Source: Fragilaria radians
Lineage: Eukaryota > Bacillariophyta > Fragilariophyceae > Fragilariales > Fragilariaceae
Direction: 5' to 3'
Assembly: GCA_900642245.1 (NCBI GenBank)
Contig: CAAAJI010000027.1
Coordinates: 184,897 to 248,896, forward strand
DNA: 64,000 nt
The position numbers and the translations under genes are program-made. The notes under the pieces were generated by a model that saw only the letters and a program-made list of their open reading frames with translations, did not search any database and had not been told where the DNA came from. Below, in pieces: positions 33,411-45,989 of this stretch; positions within the stretch are counted from its first letter, which is position 1, and each line of letters begins with the position of its first letter.

Positions 33411-35726
33411 AAAACTATACCAAAAGTTCTAAATACGTACTAAATCTGAAAGTGCACGGCATTCGATCAAAATCCTTTCACGCTTCTTTAGATGATTTTC
33501 GATATTGAATCTATAATGCGGTGTGGATATTGAACTAACGATGATGTTTACTTCAAAACTAAGATTCTTCGGACATACGTGGTGCTCCTAAATTCAGGCT
33601 TAATTTGAACCCGAAAAATACTACGACATCGAGCTTCTTCGAGGTAATGATAAATAGAGGCCCAGGGAACAACGTCTTTTTTTAATTGCCTTCAAGTACG
33701 ATATTCCGTAATTGCTTCAGAGTGATAAATTTGACGTCATCCGTTTCCAGTGTTTCCCACTACAAAATATATTTCGAAATTTGACTGTTTCCGCCTTTCC
33801 AAAATATACTACCAACTGTATTTGTAAGGAGAGATTTGCGTTGATTCCGAACCGAAGGTTGGAGTTACGTATGCATATAATTACGGCATTACATCATGAT
33901 TTTACTATATCCTTAGTATATTTCATGAATTAATTAAGTGCGCATAATTAACTTTTAGCTGTGTTAAATTCGGATCTTGTGGAAATCCTGTCAATTCTCC
34001 GCTCAAAACCCAATCTAAACAAAGATTTAGCAACATCTTCATGATATCTAGCTGCAAATATATTAAGTTCATACCAATACGTCTTTTCTAAATACACACC
34101 CTGCATTTGCGCAAACTACATCCCCCAGAAGTGAGTTTCTAACATCAAATCACCATGACAACCTTTGGATCTCAGCGAGGAAAGTTCCTACCTAATTTTT
34201 TAGCCTTTTTCATGAAATGCCATATCCCCCCCCCCCTCCGGCAACCAATCTCGGCTGATCCCAAAAATGTACCTCAAAATCATTATAAGCGGGAACTTTC
34301 TGATGCTACTGTGTACTCCCATTTGGAGAATTTAATTTAACAGCTAACTTCAAAAAATCTATTTTTGATATTGCAGACTATACAAAGGATTATTTTATGA
34401 AATATCGAAGTACACCGCGTCAGATACATGGCATTCAACTTGGATCTTGTAGGTACTAAAAGACAGTGCTATCTTAAACAATTTCTAAATCAAAGCATAC
34501 AAACCTTTCCTTACATCAAGCTTAATGAACAAATTCTGTGTATTCTCTGTTTAATTTGCAAAGTCTCAACTACCGACCCCAGGATGCTTCCATGCAAGAA
34601 AATATTCAAGTCATCCTTCCATATGCAAAAGTTCTAAATGCATCCTGCATTCTCTACTAATCCAAAATAATGATGGTTTTCTTGGTTTTTCTGGAAGCTT
34701 GAAGTTGTTTGAAGGAGATATATCATGCTAATCCCCCCTTGAGACTTGTTCTGAAATTCTCATGCTTAATCACTGATGAAATGAAAAGTGCAATAATCAA
34801 CTTTACATTTCCAAAACATACAGCAATTTCATGCACAGGATTAAATCTCGGCTCAGAAACGCCTGGCAGATATAGATTAGATTAACCCATGGGAAACAAT
34901 GTAAGGACAAGAAAGCAATGCTACAAGATTTGACAGTACCAACATTTAAGACAAAGATAATCTTAAATTGGTGGAAACGAGCTGGGTTCCAAATCCGATT
35001 ACCAATTTTACATGCCATCTGAACTGGACCCTTGGGTGGGGGTAAGTTACAGCAGACAACCTTAATTGCAAAGTGAGTTTCCAATATATATCTTGGTTAG
35101 GAATATCACAGATAAGTTCAACAAAACAAAGACTATCATCTGGATTTCAAACGTTGAATAAAATGATGAGATAAAAGTTAGTTTAACACGTTTACTCTCC
35201 CATTATTGCCTCTCTCAAAAGGTTGTCCTCTCCTCAGGGTTTTTATTTGCATGAAAGGTAAAGGGGTAAATAAGGCTGTCAAGGAATCATAATGGATCAG
35301 CACTATCAGATACAAAAGACTTTGCAGAACGCAGGGTAACGTTTGGATGAGTCATAAGACAAGGGTGTAGTAAAGGTCTTGTAGACTTGGTACGACTGAC
35401 TCAAGTTCGATGATATCCAGAAAAGAATATATACATCCCGATACCATTTACGAAATATATATGGAGTATCTAACTATATATTCACGCTACCAATCCATTG
35501 TATATTAATGAGAACTTCAAACAGTTCATCTCTCAAGTATTTCATTACTGCTAATTTCCTCATTGTTACTGAGACTAAATTACTTTTTTGACAATTGAAT
35601 TTTTCTAATAACAGTTCTTGACCATGAAGAGGATCCGATATTCATTTTATGTAACGTTTAGAAAAAAGGTGAAATAGGAAAGAATTTGTTTTCGTTGAAC
35701 TAGTAAATCATGAATGAATTAAGTGT
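33411..35726. other. Intergenic, no gene recognised
   Basis: About 2.3 kb lies between paralogue B (start at 33,410) and the 3' end of DDRGK1. It holds an 11-C homopolymer at 34226-34236 and AT-rich sequence. Short open frames (34,155-34,340; 34,803-35,084 minus) have no recognised features. Confidence 0.4.
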
Positions 35727-36806
35727 TTAAGTAGATGATGACATGATGATGGAAGTAAAGTGTTTGTCCTCAGCTAGTGATTCCCATGTTCCTTCTTGCT
35801 TGAAATTTCGAATATAGTCTACTGCCTTGACAAGGGATTCTTCGGACACAAAAAGAAATTGTGCATTGCTCCTTGGTTGTGGATCATGTTCATCGTGTCC
35901 TTCAATGGATGTATTCCTCTTGGTATGTAAAAATATCCCTGTTATTCGATGCGTTTGTATCAGGTTTTGAATACGCTCTTGTACTACTGTTATAGGTACT
36001 TGGTATCGATCCGACAAATCTTGGAGAATAATTTGTTTGTGTTGGCGACAATACGTTACAAAGTCATCAACTGTCATCACCCTTGTCTCGTTGTTATTAC
36101 TTTTTTTATTGTCCTTATCCATATTGGATGGTGACTTTAGGAATATATTCCATTCTTCCGATTGGATACGATCCAATTCTTCCCTTTGTTTCAAATATTG
36201 TTGTCGCTTTTCGTTTCTCTCGTTTTCGATTTCTGCTTGGCGGCAATTTTTTTTCTCTCGAAGTATTTTATTGGTCAACTCTACTTCTTGTTGTCGAAGT
36301 CGTTGATAGTGCTGTCGTTCTAATCGTTCGACTTCTTTTGCAGCTCGTTGTCGATCCTTCCGAGACATGTGTGACATGGCGGCTGTTGATGAATTTGTAC
36401 GATCATCATCATCATCATTATTATTGTCCACATTAATATCATCATTATTTTGATTGTCAACATCATCATTGTTAAGATCAGTATCGTCATCCTCCATCTG
36501 CGCATCGTCATTTTGTAAGTAACCGCGACGTTGACGTCTTCGAATTAAATTTGCACGTGCTCGTCGTTGAGCTCTATTGAGTGTTGCAACATTTGCTGTT
36601 TCCAGAATGGCATTGTAATCCAAGTTCCGTTTATTCGTCGTATCGTCTTCATCGAACGTATCTCGTAAACGAACGAATAACATCCAATACATGGCAAATC
36701 CCAATAGAAGAAACCCTATCAGAGATACTACTAACAGTGTAGTATGGGAGAAACCTATACTGATATCTGTCGCTGTCCCAAAGGGACCATCGGAACCTAT
36801 ATCCAT
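35727..36806 (-). CDS. DDRGK1: DDRGK1 / UFBP1-like protein of the UFMylation pathway
   Basis: A single exon of 359 residues. One membrane segment lies near the N-terminus (residues about 22-45, TLLVVSLIGFLLLGFAMYW), which in the family anchors the protein in the ER. A short RRARANLIRRRQRRG basic stretch follows, then an Asp/Asn-rich acidic run encoded by GAT/AAT microsatellites. A long charged coiled coil comes next (ERLERQHYQRLRQQEVEL onward). The C-terminal winged-helix/PCI-like domain reads MTVDDFVTYCRQHKQIILQD, then LSDRYQVPITVVQERIQNL and ITGIF, as in DDRGK1. Family knowledge: DDRGK1 recruits UFL1 to the ER for UFM1 conjugation of ribosomal RPL26 during ER-phagy. The motif that names the family is absent at the expected position, where the sequence reads IFLHTKRN. 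Confidence 0.88.
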   Translation of the reverse strand: MDIGSDGPFGTATDISIGFSHTTLLVVSLIGFLLLGFAMYWMLFVRLRDTFDEDDTTNKRNLDYNAILETANVATLNRAQRRARANLIRRRQRRGYLQNDDAQMEDDDTDLNNDDVDNQNNDDINVDNNNDDDDDRTNSSTAAMSHMSRKDRQRAAKEVERLERQHYQRLRQQEVELTNKILREKKNCRQAEIENERNEKRQQYLKQREELDRIQSEEWNIFLKSPSNMDKDNKKSNNNETRVMTVDDFVTYCRQHKQIILQDLSDRYQVPITVVQERIQNLIQTHRITGIFLHTKRNTSIEGHDEHDPQPRSNAQFLFVSEESLVKAVDYIRNFKQEGTWESLAEDKHFTSIIMSSST

Positions 36807-38979
36807 TACTCTGCTTGATTGTCTTGTCGATAAAGAATATTCAAGAAGTCGATTTCAGTCAAGGGAAAGAAAATGGAGGAGAACTAACGACGAAACGTTG
36901 TCGATGTTGCCTTGATTCCTTGCAATTCCTGTGCCGGTACTACACTACTCGAGCATCCGATGTTCATTATAAGTGTAATACTAGTACGATGCCGTAATTT
37001 GAGAATATTTCAGCGGCTAACGGAATTCAACTGTCATGAAACTAGATTAACTAGTTTTTGTGGTTTGTTTGCTCTTTGGCTCACTTATAAACTCCATCCC
37101 ATGCTTGTCTAACCATTGTTCTTATTCTACTTATAATCACTTCCTCTGTGATGATCATCTTAAGATAAGGGCTTGAACTTTCCTGGAGAGACATCTAGGG
37201 AAATCGACTGCTCAATTCAGTACTATCTTTCACATAATTTTAGAGAATGGCCATGACAAATAGCCTATTTGTCCCTTTGCCATTATTCAGCCTGACACAC
37301 TATGGAATGCCATTATTTTTGGTATGCTTCATTTAGCTTCAAATTTAAAGCAATAAAATAATCTAATTTTCAAGATTTTGATGCTTCAATTCATCCTGCT
37401 AACTCTAATCGATTGACAATGACGTAGATTACGATTATGGAATCGTACGAAGGACAAATTCGACATGTCGTTTCCGGGCAAAGACAATGATTAGAGATCG
37501 AATCAACTCTCGTTAAGAAAAGAATTCTCACATTACAATATATTCTGATGAAGCTTTGCGACCGATATTACAGGAAATCATTAAGACACAATAACCTTTT
37601 TAATTCTAGAATTTCTGATACTAGCGTTTCTTGAGATATATTTCACTGCCAAACTTGGTGACTTAATTCGTCCTAATTTGCGTTATTTTTTGTAGACAAA
37701 TTTTTCTCTTCACAAATCACTACAATAATCTATACAAAGTAAAAATAGATATCGGACGTATCGCAAAATGAAGCGTCGGTTCAAACGTTACTAGCAAGAC
37801 TTTTCATCGTAAGGTTTGATCATTTTTCATTCCGACGTCTCCAAGACATGCCATACACTTACTGTGATTGAGCTTAACACTTGTTTATTGCCTTTCCTTT
37901 AATCTCTATTGGCGATATGTAAGTCAGCGATTCCGTTCTCAGGAAGCCTCTAAAGCACCGGTGCCATCCTACACTAGTTCATTGGGGCCATTCTGTGTCA
38001 GGTATGTGTTGTATTGGTAACAAACAGCCGTATATATCCCGTAAGTTTTGAGTCTTTAAGCCTTTTAAATTCTTGAATATCTTGCGAAACAAATGTACAC
38101 TTACCACGTTCCTTGCTTTAAAGGAGACTACATGATGAATATATGCCATGCCTTTAATGCAGCAGCCGCGTTGATACTGTAATTGTTGAGTAGCAGAGAT
38201 GTTGTGTATCATCTTCTTGTGTATTCCGATTGCCGATTCTCGAAACTTGGATAGGATTATGAAAAATACATCCCAATATATGTTTTTGTTTGAAGTCTAA
38301 TTCTAGTCCATTGTTCAACTAAAAAAATTGATTTATATTATGATCTGGCTGCTTGATAAGAAATTGCTTTGAACAAAAGTTTCAACCTCGGTAATTTGAG
38401 CGTCAGCCTTCTCTTGGATCTTGTATTGATGAATGAGATGGCATTGTCGCAACACGGACGATTTCACATATGGAATATCTTAGGATATACTTTTCTTTTT
38501 CCTTTTTGTGACGTTTCTATGGTAACGTTGCCTAGGGGTCTCACATCCACAGATATCTGAATTGGTCTTTGATCAGAATAATAATCTACTAGAAATTTGA
38601 GATCCTTCATAGGTTTGATGCAATTGGCTTGTTCATTGGATATATTGAAATGCTGGATAAATTATGAGCCTCTCCTATGTGTCTCTGGAGAATCTTGGTG
38701 CAAATAAAATATCTTGAAGCCCAAGTCTGGTTGATAGCATGCAGGGTTGCCTGGAGTTCTTGTTAAGATCATTAACGTTTCTTCCCATAATAATCATATC
38801 ATCATTTTTGCTGGGGATTTTGCAGTTCCTCTTTTATATCGATATTCATAGCTTCTCTTGAAGCCTCAGACTTACCGCTTTTTGTAGTCACGCCATCTGT
38901 TGAGAGTGCACTGATGAGATTCCAATAGTATTGTGTTTACACATCCTCCAAGCTAAGTGGGTACAAAGAGATCCCTGAT
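36807..38979. other. Intergenic, no gene recognised
   Basis: The DDRGK1 promoter should be at the left edge. The remaining 2 kb is AT-rich. The last few hundred bases may already belong to the copia element that follows, but I found no LTR-like repeat. Confidence 0.4.
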
Positions 38980-40020
38980 GGATGGTGCCTTATTCAGCAG
39001 TACAAAGCCTGCGAAATTCAAGGGATTTTGTTCAATTTGTGGCATACATGGCCACAAAGGGACTGAATGCAAGAAACGGATGGCAAACAATGGGGAGAAA
39101 GGCAAAAATGGTGGTATTTTTCCTAGAGCTTTTTGAAAGCGTAATAAGAAGGGACATAAAGCAATCACTTCAAGCTCAAATCTCAAGGTGCAGAAGGCAA
39201 CACCGATGGAGTTCACCTCTCTGTCCGAAATCGCCCTTACTGGATTATAAGATGCGGAAAAATTTCATACTTTGAATTTCTGGGTAGGAGACACCGCAGT
39301 AACCCTCCCCCCCACATGTTGTGCAATGCTGAAGGCATGTTTGATTTTGTGCCTAGCAATTAGAATATTATTGTGGGAGACTGGAGAGCCCTAGAACTGA
39401 AGAAAGAAGTTAAATTCGAAGGAAACGACCAATGCCATTTTAGAGGCAGTGAACTTCTCTCCATCTTTGAAAAACAACCTCTTCAGTCTCTCAGTTGCTA
39501 TGAAGAAAGGGGTAAATATTCGATCTGAAGGAAAAAGTCTCAAAAGGGTCCCAAGACATATTTTTGATCATAAGATCAAAAAGGGTGCAAGTGTTTTGAT
39601 TTTTGAAAAGGAGATAACGTCTGATCATGAGCTCATTTTAGCGATAGAAGACAAATTGGAATCAAGAATTCCATCTCATTTTTGCCCATGCAGCATAAGG
39701 GACTACCAGAAAGACAACACATAGACTTGGTATAAAGCTGACTGGACAACTAACTGTATGTGTTTTAGCCAAGATCAGGCGAAAGAGCATCAAAGACTCC
39801 AGCAATTCAAGGTCTGAACTTGCATGTGAAATGCTTCTTTTGGATGTGAGCCAAGTAAAGAAGTACAGTCTGGGAGGTAAGAACTTGTGGCTTCTAATCA
39901 AAAACCAGGCAACAAGCATGAATTGGAGCCATTTCATGAGGAGGAAGGGCGAGCCTATCGATAAAGTAGTGCACTTTATCAAGTCCTTGAAGACAATGCA
40001 GGCGAGAATCTGGGGTTAAG
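38980..40020 (+). pseudogene. Degenerate Ty1/copia retroelement: gag knuckle, protease, integrase
   Basis: In shifting frames of the plus strand: a CCHC zinc knuckle (FCSICGIHGHKGTECKKRM, about 39,007-39,065); a protease start FWVGDTAVT near 39,279-39,305, disrupted by a C-run at 39307-39313; a pre-integrase segment (LKNNLFSLSVAMKKG, about 39,466-39,510); and an integrase segment (LLLDVSQVKKYSLGGKNLW, then SMNWSHFMRRKGEPIDKVV, 39,831-40,010). The order matches Ty1/copia (gag-PR-IN-RT-RH). Frameshifts and stops make it non-functional. The RT part is not recognisable further right. Confidence 0.75.
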
Positions 40021-40786
40021 CACAACCTCGATACGTTTTAAGTCTGAAACTTCATCCTATAAATCAAATCCGTCGTCTGTGAAATCAAAACTTCATTATA
40101 TTAAAAAAACGTCCCATATCTAGTCCAACCATTGTCAAAAATGAGTTCAAGATCAGCACGAGAGGGTCTCTCATGACCCAAGGGACACCATGCAGCTTCC
40201 CAGAAATTCATCAAGGTTGAAAAACAAAGAGCCTTTGCAAACATCTAGGAGATCTGTAAGTTCCAAAGAATCCACGGCTCCAACAACAATCAAATCAGTA
40301 CCATTTTGGAGAAATCCAAGCTAGCTAAACTTCAAACTCATTAGAAAGGAAAATGAAAAGATGATGGCAGTAATGATGATAATGACAGCAATTTGTCATC
40401 CAAAGTGTCTTCCTTGGCTTCTCCAGAATTATCGTTAGGAGTTGAAATTTCTTTAAGGTGATAAAGTTAAGTGAAGATGCAAGGCTATTCATGATAATAT
40501 CTGTGAATCTATGTAATGCTAGAAACATGATTCAACTATCTGACGAAGTCGCAAATGTTGTCACTGATTTGTGTTCACGTCAAGCTCTAATTGATCCAGG
40601 ATGCAATTATCAAAGTATTATGCTTGACAAAGTGTTTATCAACATTCACCGATGAAAATGCGTTTTTAGGTTCAGATAACATGTCAATAATCAAGCATCT
40701 TCATAAGAAATGGTATCTTTAATCACGCAAGGAACTATTAGACTACCTTACTCAAGATCCAAGAAGATTGGATCAACGTCAGCAAA
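40021..40786 (+). other. Probable transposon-derived sequence, unassigned
   Basis: An open segment at 40,458-40,655 (VNLCNARNMIQLSDEVANVV) looks protein-coding by composition and lies between two retroelement fragments, but I cannot name the domain. Confidence 0.35.
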
Positions 40787-42075
40787 ATGTCTACACGTAG
40801 TATTGAGTCAATGGACACTCAGCCTTGCATACCATTAGAGTTTAATCCTAAGCATGTCATCCATGCATTTATATCAACTCCAGACTTTGATGGATACAGA
40901 AGAGATTTTAAACAACAGTATGAGAGCGCTACAGAGAAATTTGAAGGGAACCCAGAGTTTCTACATGCAGATCTTCATTAAACGCCAGACCACCCCAATA
41001 CTTGTATGAATATAATTGAGGCAATGGCAGTGGCTAGGACAATTTCCAAATGATAAAAGACACCAAATGCTTAGCCCAAAAGCTATTAGAGATGGATGGT
41101 TTGACCGTTTTGAAGTTTTAAGGAATAATGTTGAAGGACATTATGGACAAATTGGTGCAGGTTATCTTTTGATCCAGACTTTCAAGCAGCAACTTTGAAA
41201 GAGGAGCCTAATGTTACATAGACTTCTTGGACATAGTGGCATCTGCCTCCCAGATAAAGAAAGACACACACTCATTGTATGGTGCATCATTGAGTGCATT
41301 TCATCTCAGATTACATGATCAGCAGAGTAAGGGAAAGGCTACAAAACAAGTCAAGAGTACAAACCAAGAAGCTAATGCTAATATGAAAGATAAATTCAAG
41401 CAAGTCTTAGCCCTAGTTAATGAACTGCAGTAAAAGATTCAATAAATTCAGATGAAGAATTGGAAGTTCTACAATCTTCCAAGTGAAAGGGAAGGATGAA
41501 ATACTAGGTCTAACAACAAAGACCTTTAGTTGAATTGCTGAATTCCTTGAAGATGCAATCACAGTTCTAATCTATTTAAACAACAAGACACTGATTTGTG
41601 AGACGTGGAATTCTTAACATAATGTGTATACAAGTATCAGCATTAACAATACCTTGTATGATAAAAGTATAAACTACTTTTCCTCCCGGAAAAGCATCAC
41701 ATCAATGCTTAAGACGGTGGTTCGGGACGCATCTGTCTTAGGGAAAGTATGTGAAGTCCTATCCATGCAGAGCTCAAGAAGGGCGAACGTTGTTGGATTT
41801 GATCATGAGACTGCAACTAAAAAGAATCTTCCAATTGACAGACAATCTATTCTGCTGTTGTCATTAAAGGTATTTACAATGAAATATCAAATCATCTTGT
41901 CAGACTTCAATTAAGAGAATGTAGAGTAAAATTTGATTAATTTTGTAGTGAACACAGGAAATGAAAATAACTGATAGTTCGAATTAGGATGACATCACTA
42001 AACCCTTAGATTTAACGGGATATATGATATATTTCAAGAACCGATTGCCAACTAAAGAAGAATTGATGTCACTCA
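40787..42075 (+). pseudogene. Retroelement gag/protease fragment, copy 2
   Basis: Frame pieces run in order. First comes a gag-like region (40,787-41,190: MSTRSIESMDTQPCIPLEF, then after a stop EAMAVARTI and GYLFDPDFQAAT by frameshift). Next is the protease-region segment near 41,700-41,900 (SVLGKVCEVLSMQSSRRANV, GFDHETATKKNLPI), homologous to the fragment at 30.4-30.8 kb. Then comes GIYNEISNHLVRLQLREC, and finally LDLTGYMIYFKNRLPTKEEL near 42,010-42,065, typical of the sequence after the protease. Multiple stops show decay. Confidence 0.6.
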
Positions 42076-43439
42076 AGCAGTTTTGATGAAGACAGGAAGA
42101 TACTCCATAGAATCCTTACTCATTCTCTTTTGCTCTAGGCAAGAATTGCTTAGCATCACAATTTACATAACTATATTTTTCATAGTATACTTTTATTTCA
42201 GAACTAATTATCTTTTCAATTGATTAAAAACAGGCTAAAAACATGAATTTTAGCCATGCACTTATTGCTAACGAAGAAACTAGAACGTAATCAGCAGATA
42301 AATGATTTGAAAAAAGAAGCTGAAAGGTATTGAGGAAGGAATTAGTAGACGTAGAGCAACCTGAAAGCAGAAGTTCCAGCAAATATACTGCCATAGTAGA
42401 GTGGATTGCTAATATTCTTTGTATACAGTACTGTTCTCTCATGATAAAGCGTTCATATCACACTTTAAAATGAGCAGCAAATCAAGTTGAAAGATGGCAA
42501 TGTGTAAGCTCGTAAATCCTGTCTGTACGTCTCAAGCTGTGCACAAGGATTCCTTTCCGACTCGTTTTCAAGGTAAGGAATGCGGAAATCGTAGCCATTG
42601 TATTATTACTTCATTATGGATTCAGACAACTAACTATCAAAGTTTCCCTACATTTCATCATCTTCATATATGAATGCCCTGAAGATTGGATAAAGTGCTT
42701 GATGCCTTTCTGTAAGATAGAGAACTTCGTGCTCAACAAGTAACGCTAGGTAAGTACGTCCAGCATACTAAAATGAAGAGGGATCTAAATCTAGAAATAA
42801 TGATACACTCAAACACCTAAATGAAGCTTAAAAATGTATCCAATCATATTGTTGCTATTCCATTTAAATTACATTGAAGCTCAAATTGCTATTCATGGCA
42901 TTAACTATGGCTCTGTTGCTGGTGTCACGGTAGATTGTTTTCTTTAATTGTGCTTGACAACAATTGCACTGGTATTCTTAATGCTCATGTTAGTATTGCT
43001 GCTTCTGCTGACTTGTTGTAGCGAGGTTTTCTGCTGCTTTGATTGTCTATATTGCTATTGAATTTACGAGTTAGATCTTTTCTGTTATCATTCCTTCTTT
43101 TTTCATTGATTTATTCGCCAAATGATCAGTAGGTTAAAAAATCTCTAGAGATGCCTATCTTGCTGTTTAGGAGTGTAAAGCGATAGTAAACATGAATTTA
43201 CTTTGTAGGCAGAAACCAATCCTTGTGACAGAGCAAACTTTAAGCTTTACTTGACATGTGAAATTAAGAAAACAGAAGATTCAAGATACTTCACTATCTT
43301 CTAATTAAACTCTCTATATGTAGGAATATATATTAATGTTTAAACTGATTTTTGAGAACAATAGAGTCAAATAGGGGCTTATTTTCAAGTTTTGTCACAA
43401 GCATGAGTGTTCCCAACACTCTCGTGTAACATACTCTTC
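42076..43439. other. Intergenic or transposon-derived, no gene recognised
   Basis: AT-rich. The part near 42,100-42,450 may continue the retroelement fragment. No domain was recognised, and nothing was seen near the end of paralogue C. Confidence 0.35.
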
Positions 43440-44521
43440 CTAAATCTCACCCGCCCTTTCAAACCATTCAAAAAAGTCAATAGATTCTTTGCTTGTAAGG
43501 AGGGTGGAATTCATATTATCAGATAAATATGTATCACCAATCTCTCTAGGAAAATCAGAATTATGAAAATCGACAACTTGTTTGAGATTGGAAAGTGGCC
43601 TGCTCTCTATCCTTGGAGTATTGAACAAACGAGGATCTTCCGGGAATGATTTTTGGAAAGTCTTGAATTTCTTTGTCTCAAAGGAAATTTTTGCTAAACC
43701 TTGTTGCTGAGGCTCCCATGGTGTTGTTGTAGGCTTGAAATGTGGCAAATGTAACTTTTGATACAAATTACTTCTCACATTCGGAACTGTCTCAATTTCA
43801 ACTTTTGAATCCTGCAAAATAATTTCAGGTCTTATTTTATCACCAATAGACTTTGCTAATTGATTATTGGCCTCGCAAGTCATACCTTCTGTTCTTGCAA
43901 CGAGATTCGTTTGAGGCTCAAAAACATCGAATTTCGCATCCCAAGAGAAGGAATTTCTCAATAGCATCGAGCCTCGAACCGCACCATAGACATTATCGAC
44001 TTCTCTCTTAATGTCTTCAGCTTCAATCATATCATGACTATGAAGAGACAAAAAGTTTTTTTTCGCGACAGGAATATCACACACTGTAATAAGAGTAGAC
44101 TTAATGATCAGAACAATTACTGTGACATTCCATAGCATCATCTGCGAAGTTAATGCTTACCTTTACAATAACGAAACCTTCTATTCGAATTAGCACATTC
44201 TAGATGTGAGCAGATCAAAAGTAAGCCATGCGGAGCGTTTTCTGGGACGTTCAAAATGGCAGTGTTAGTGTTATGGTTACCTTTCAGCCCTCTCGCAGGA
44301 CATAACACAGCCCGATCTTGCTTGATGAGGGATTTCACTCTTAAGATAGAGTTCTGTTCCGATGCTGGCCCTTGCTTCTCCTCTCTCGTTTTCAGTCTCC
44401 TGCTATTGCCACAATACATCTCGAATGAACAATTAAAGGGAGGCGCCGAAAAAAAAATCGATGAAAATTGAAAAATCTTTTTTATGTGACATGGCGTTGA
44501 ACAATTAACGAACACTTTCAA
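43440..44521 (-). CDS. Paralogue C of the two-exon Cys/His-rich family
   Basis: Exons in transcript order are 44521-44161 and 44083-43440 (77-base intron, phase 1), joining to 334 residues. The module reads LCPARGLKGNHNTNT, LNVPENAPHGLLLICSH, CANSNRRFRYCK, then VCDIPVAKKNF and LHSHD across the intron. After it comes DNVYGAVRGS, shared with paralogue A (DNVFGMVRGS), suggesting A and C are closer to each other than to B in this part. The C-terminus is SKESIDFFEWFE, a weaker version of the shared motif. Start is uncertain; MYCGNSRRLKTRE, inside the first exon, is a plausible alternative to the Met at 44521. Same strand as B, about 10.5 kb to its right, with retroelement debris in between. Confidence 0.8.
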
Positions 44522-45989
44522 CCAGAGAATGGTTGAATGGAATCGCCCTTAGACGACTACCTAAACGGCTGGTCTAATTAATCATGTACTTCAATATATG
44601 AATATCAGCAGTAGTGTGTGTTTAATCGATACACACTAACAGGTACCGTACTGGTAACGTATGCTCGGACTTTCCCCCCTAAATACACAACGTCTACATG
44701 GTTTCCTTTCAGTATATTACCCACAGTTTTTTTTTCGTTGGAGTTTCTAAATAAGGTTGCCAGCACAATCGCCTTTCGTTTCAATATTTGGAAGCGAAAA
44801 ACCAGCTGCGGAGTCCCCCCATAGTTGTGGTATTTTCAACACGTGTCAATTAGTATATGATTTTATCACCATTCCGTCGTCGACTTAGGAACGGATTTAA
44901 GTAAATCGCTATGCAAACGAAGTAGACATCAATTGCATACTGCATATATTCACTTACTTCAATTATCATTCAGTTGCCTACATTCAATCAGGGGTAATGA
45001 ATACAAGATGTATTGTGTAGAATGATCTTTTAAACTTAAAGCCTCAAATCGATCGTTGAGGTGCATATTATATTTATACTAGGAATTTTGAAAATTTGAA
45101 ACTATCAGTATCCTAAATTAAAGGGAGATGACACGAATGTTCTAAGTAACCATACATTTGATGCCAGCCACAATAAAAATAATTGTTGGTCAAACCAGAG
45201 GAACAATTATGCCATTGAGGCTGTCCTTTACGCAGCGTAAAACAAGACCCAAATCAGAATGTTAAAAGGAGAGATGCAAGCCTTGTGTATTAATTAATTG
45301 GTGTTTCTGATATATCAATGCAGTCAAAGAGAGCTAAGAATAGCCCATCAGAAAAAGCACATGATATTACTTCACAAGGTGCAAGTGGAAGGCCAGGGTC
45401 CATAACTTGTTAGCATGTATTCTGTATTCCAAAAATGGTTACACAAATTCAAAAGGCATACAAAGCCTTGGGGCTTTCTGCAAATTGGTGGACCATTCAA
45501 GCACAACACAATTGCTAATACCAGTCATGCTGGAAAGTTTATTTCAGGAAGAAAGGATTGATAACCACGTTCAGTATGAATCACTTTCTGAAGATTCATT
45601 GCAGAAATTTCTTCTGCACAACCTATTCCATTCACAGGACAATATTTGGTACCAATCATTAATGAATGAATTATTTGGTTAACATGAAATTTGATTTGAA
45701 TCCCGATTGCCATTGTAATGAAGGAAATAATAAGGTCTTTTATGAGAAGAATTCCTCTCTCAAAGCTCTACATGGAATGATTCAATTAGTAAGCATTAGG
45801 AATTACTTGAAATGAATTGGATTCAAAGTCAATAAATCTAATCTATGAATTGCTAATTGCATTGTAAATTGGCATGTAGCCCACAGTAACCTGACACATT
45901 GACTATGTCAATTCAATCCAAAGATTATACCAGTAAAGGCAGAACCAGAAAAAGCACATATATCCAGGAGTGGTGAAAGTAATATACAT
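44522..45989. other. Intergenic upstream of paralogue C
   Basis: The promoter of paralogue C is presumably here. A 91-residue open frame at 45,407-45,682 is not recognised and may be transposon debris. Nothing else is supported. Confidence 0.4.

Noticed and set aside
45407..45682. 91-residue plus-strand open frame
   Set aside because: No motif, and flanked by decayed sequence; chance open frame or debris.
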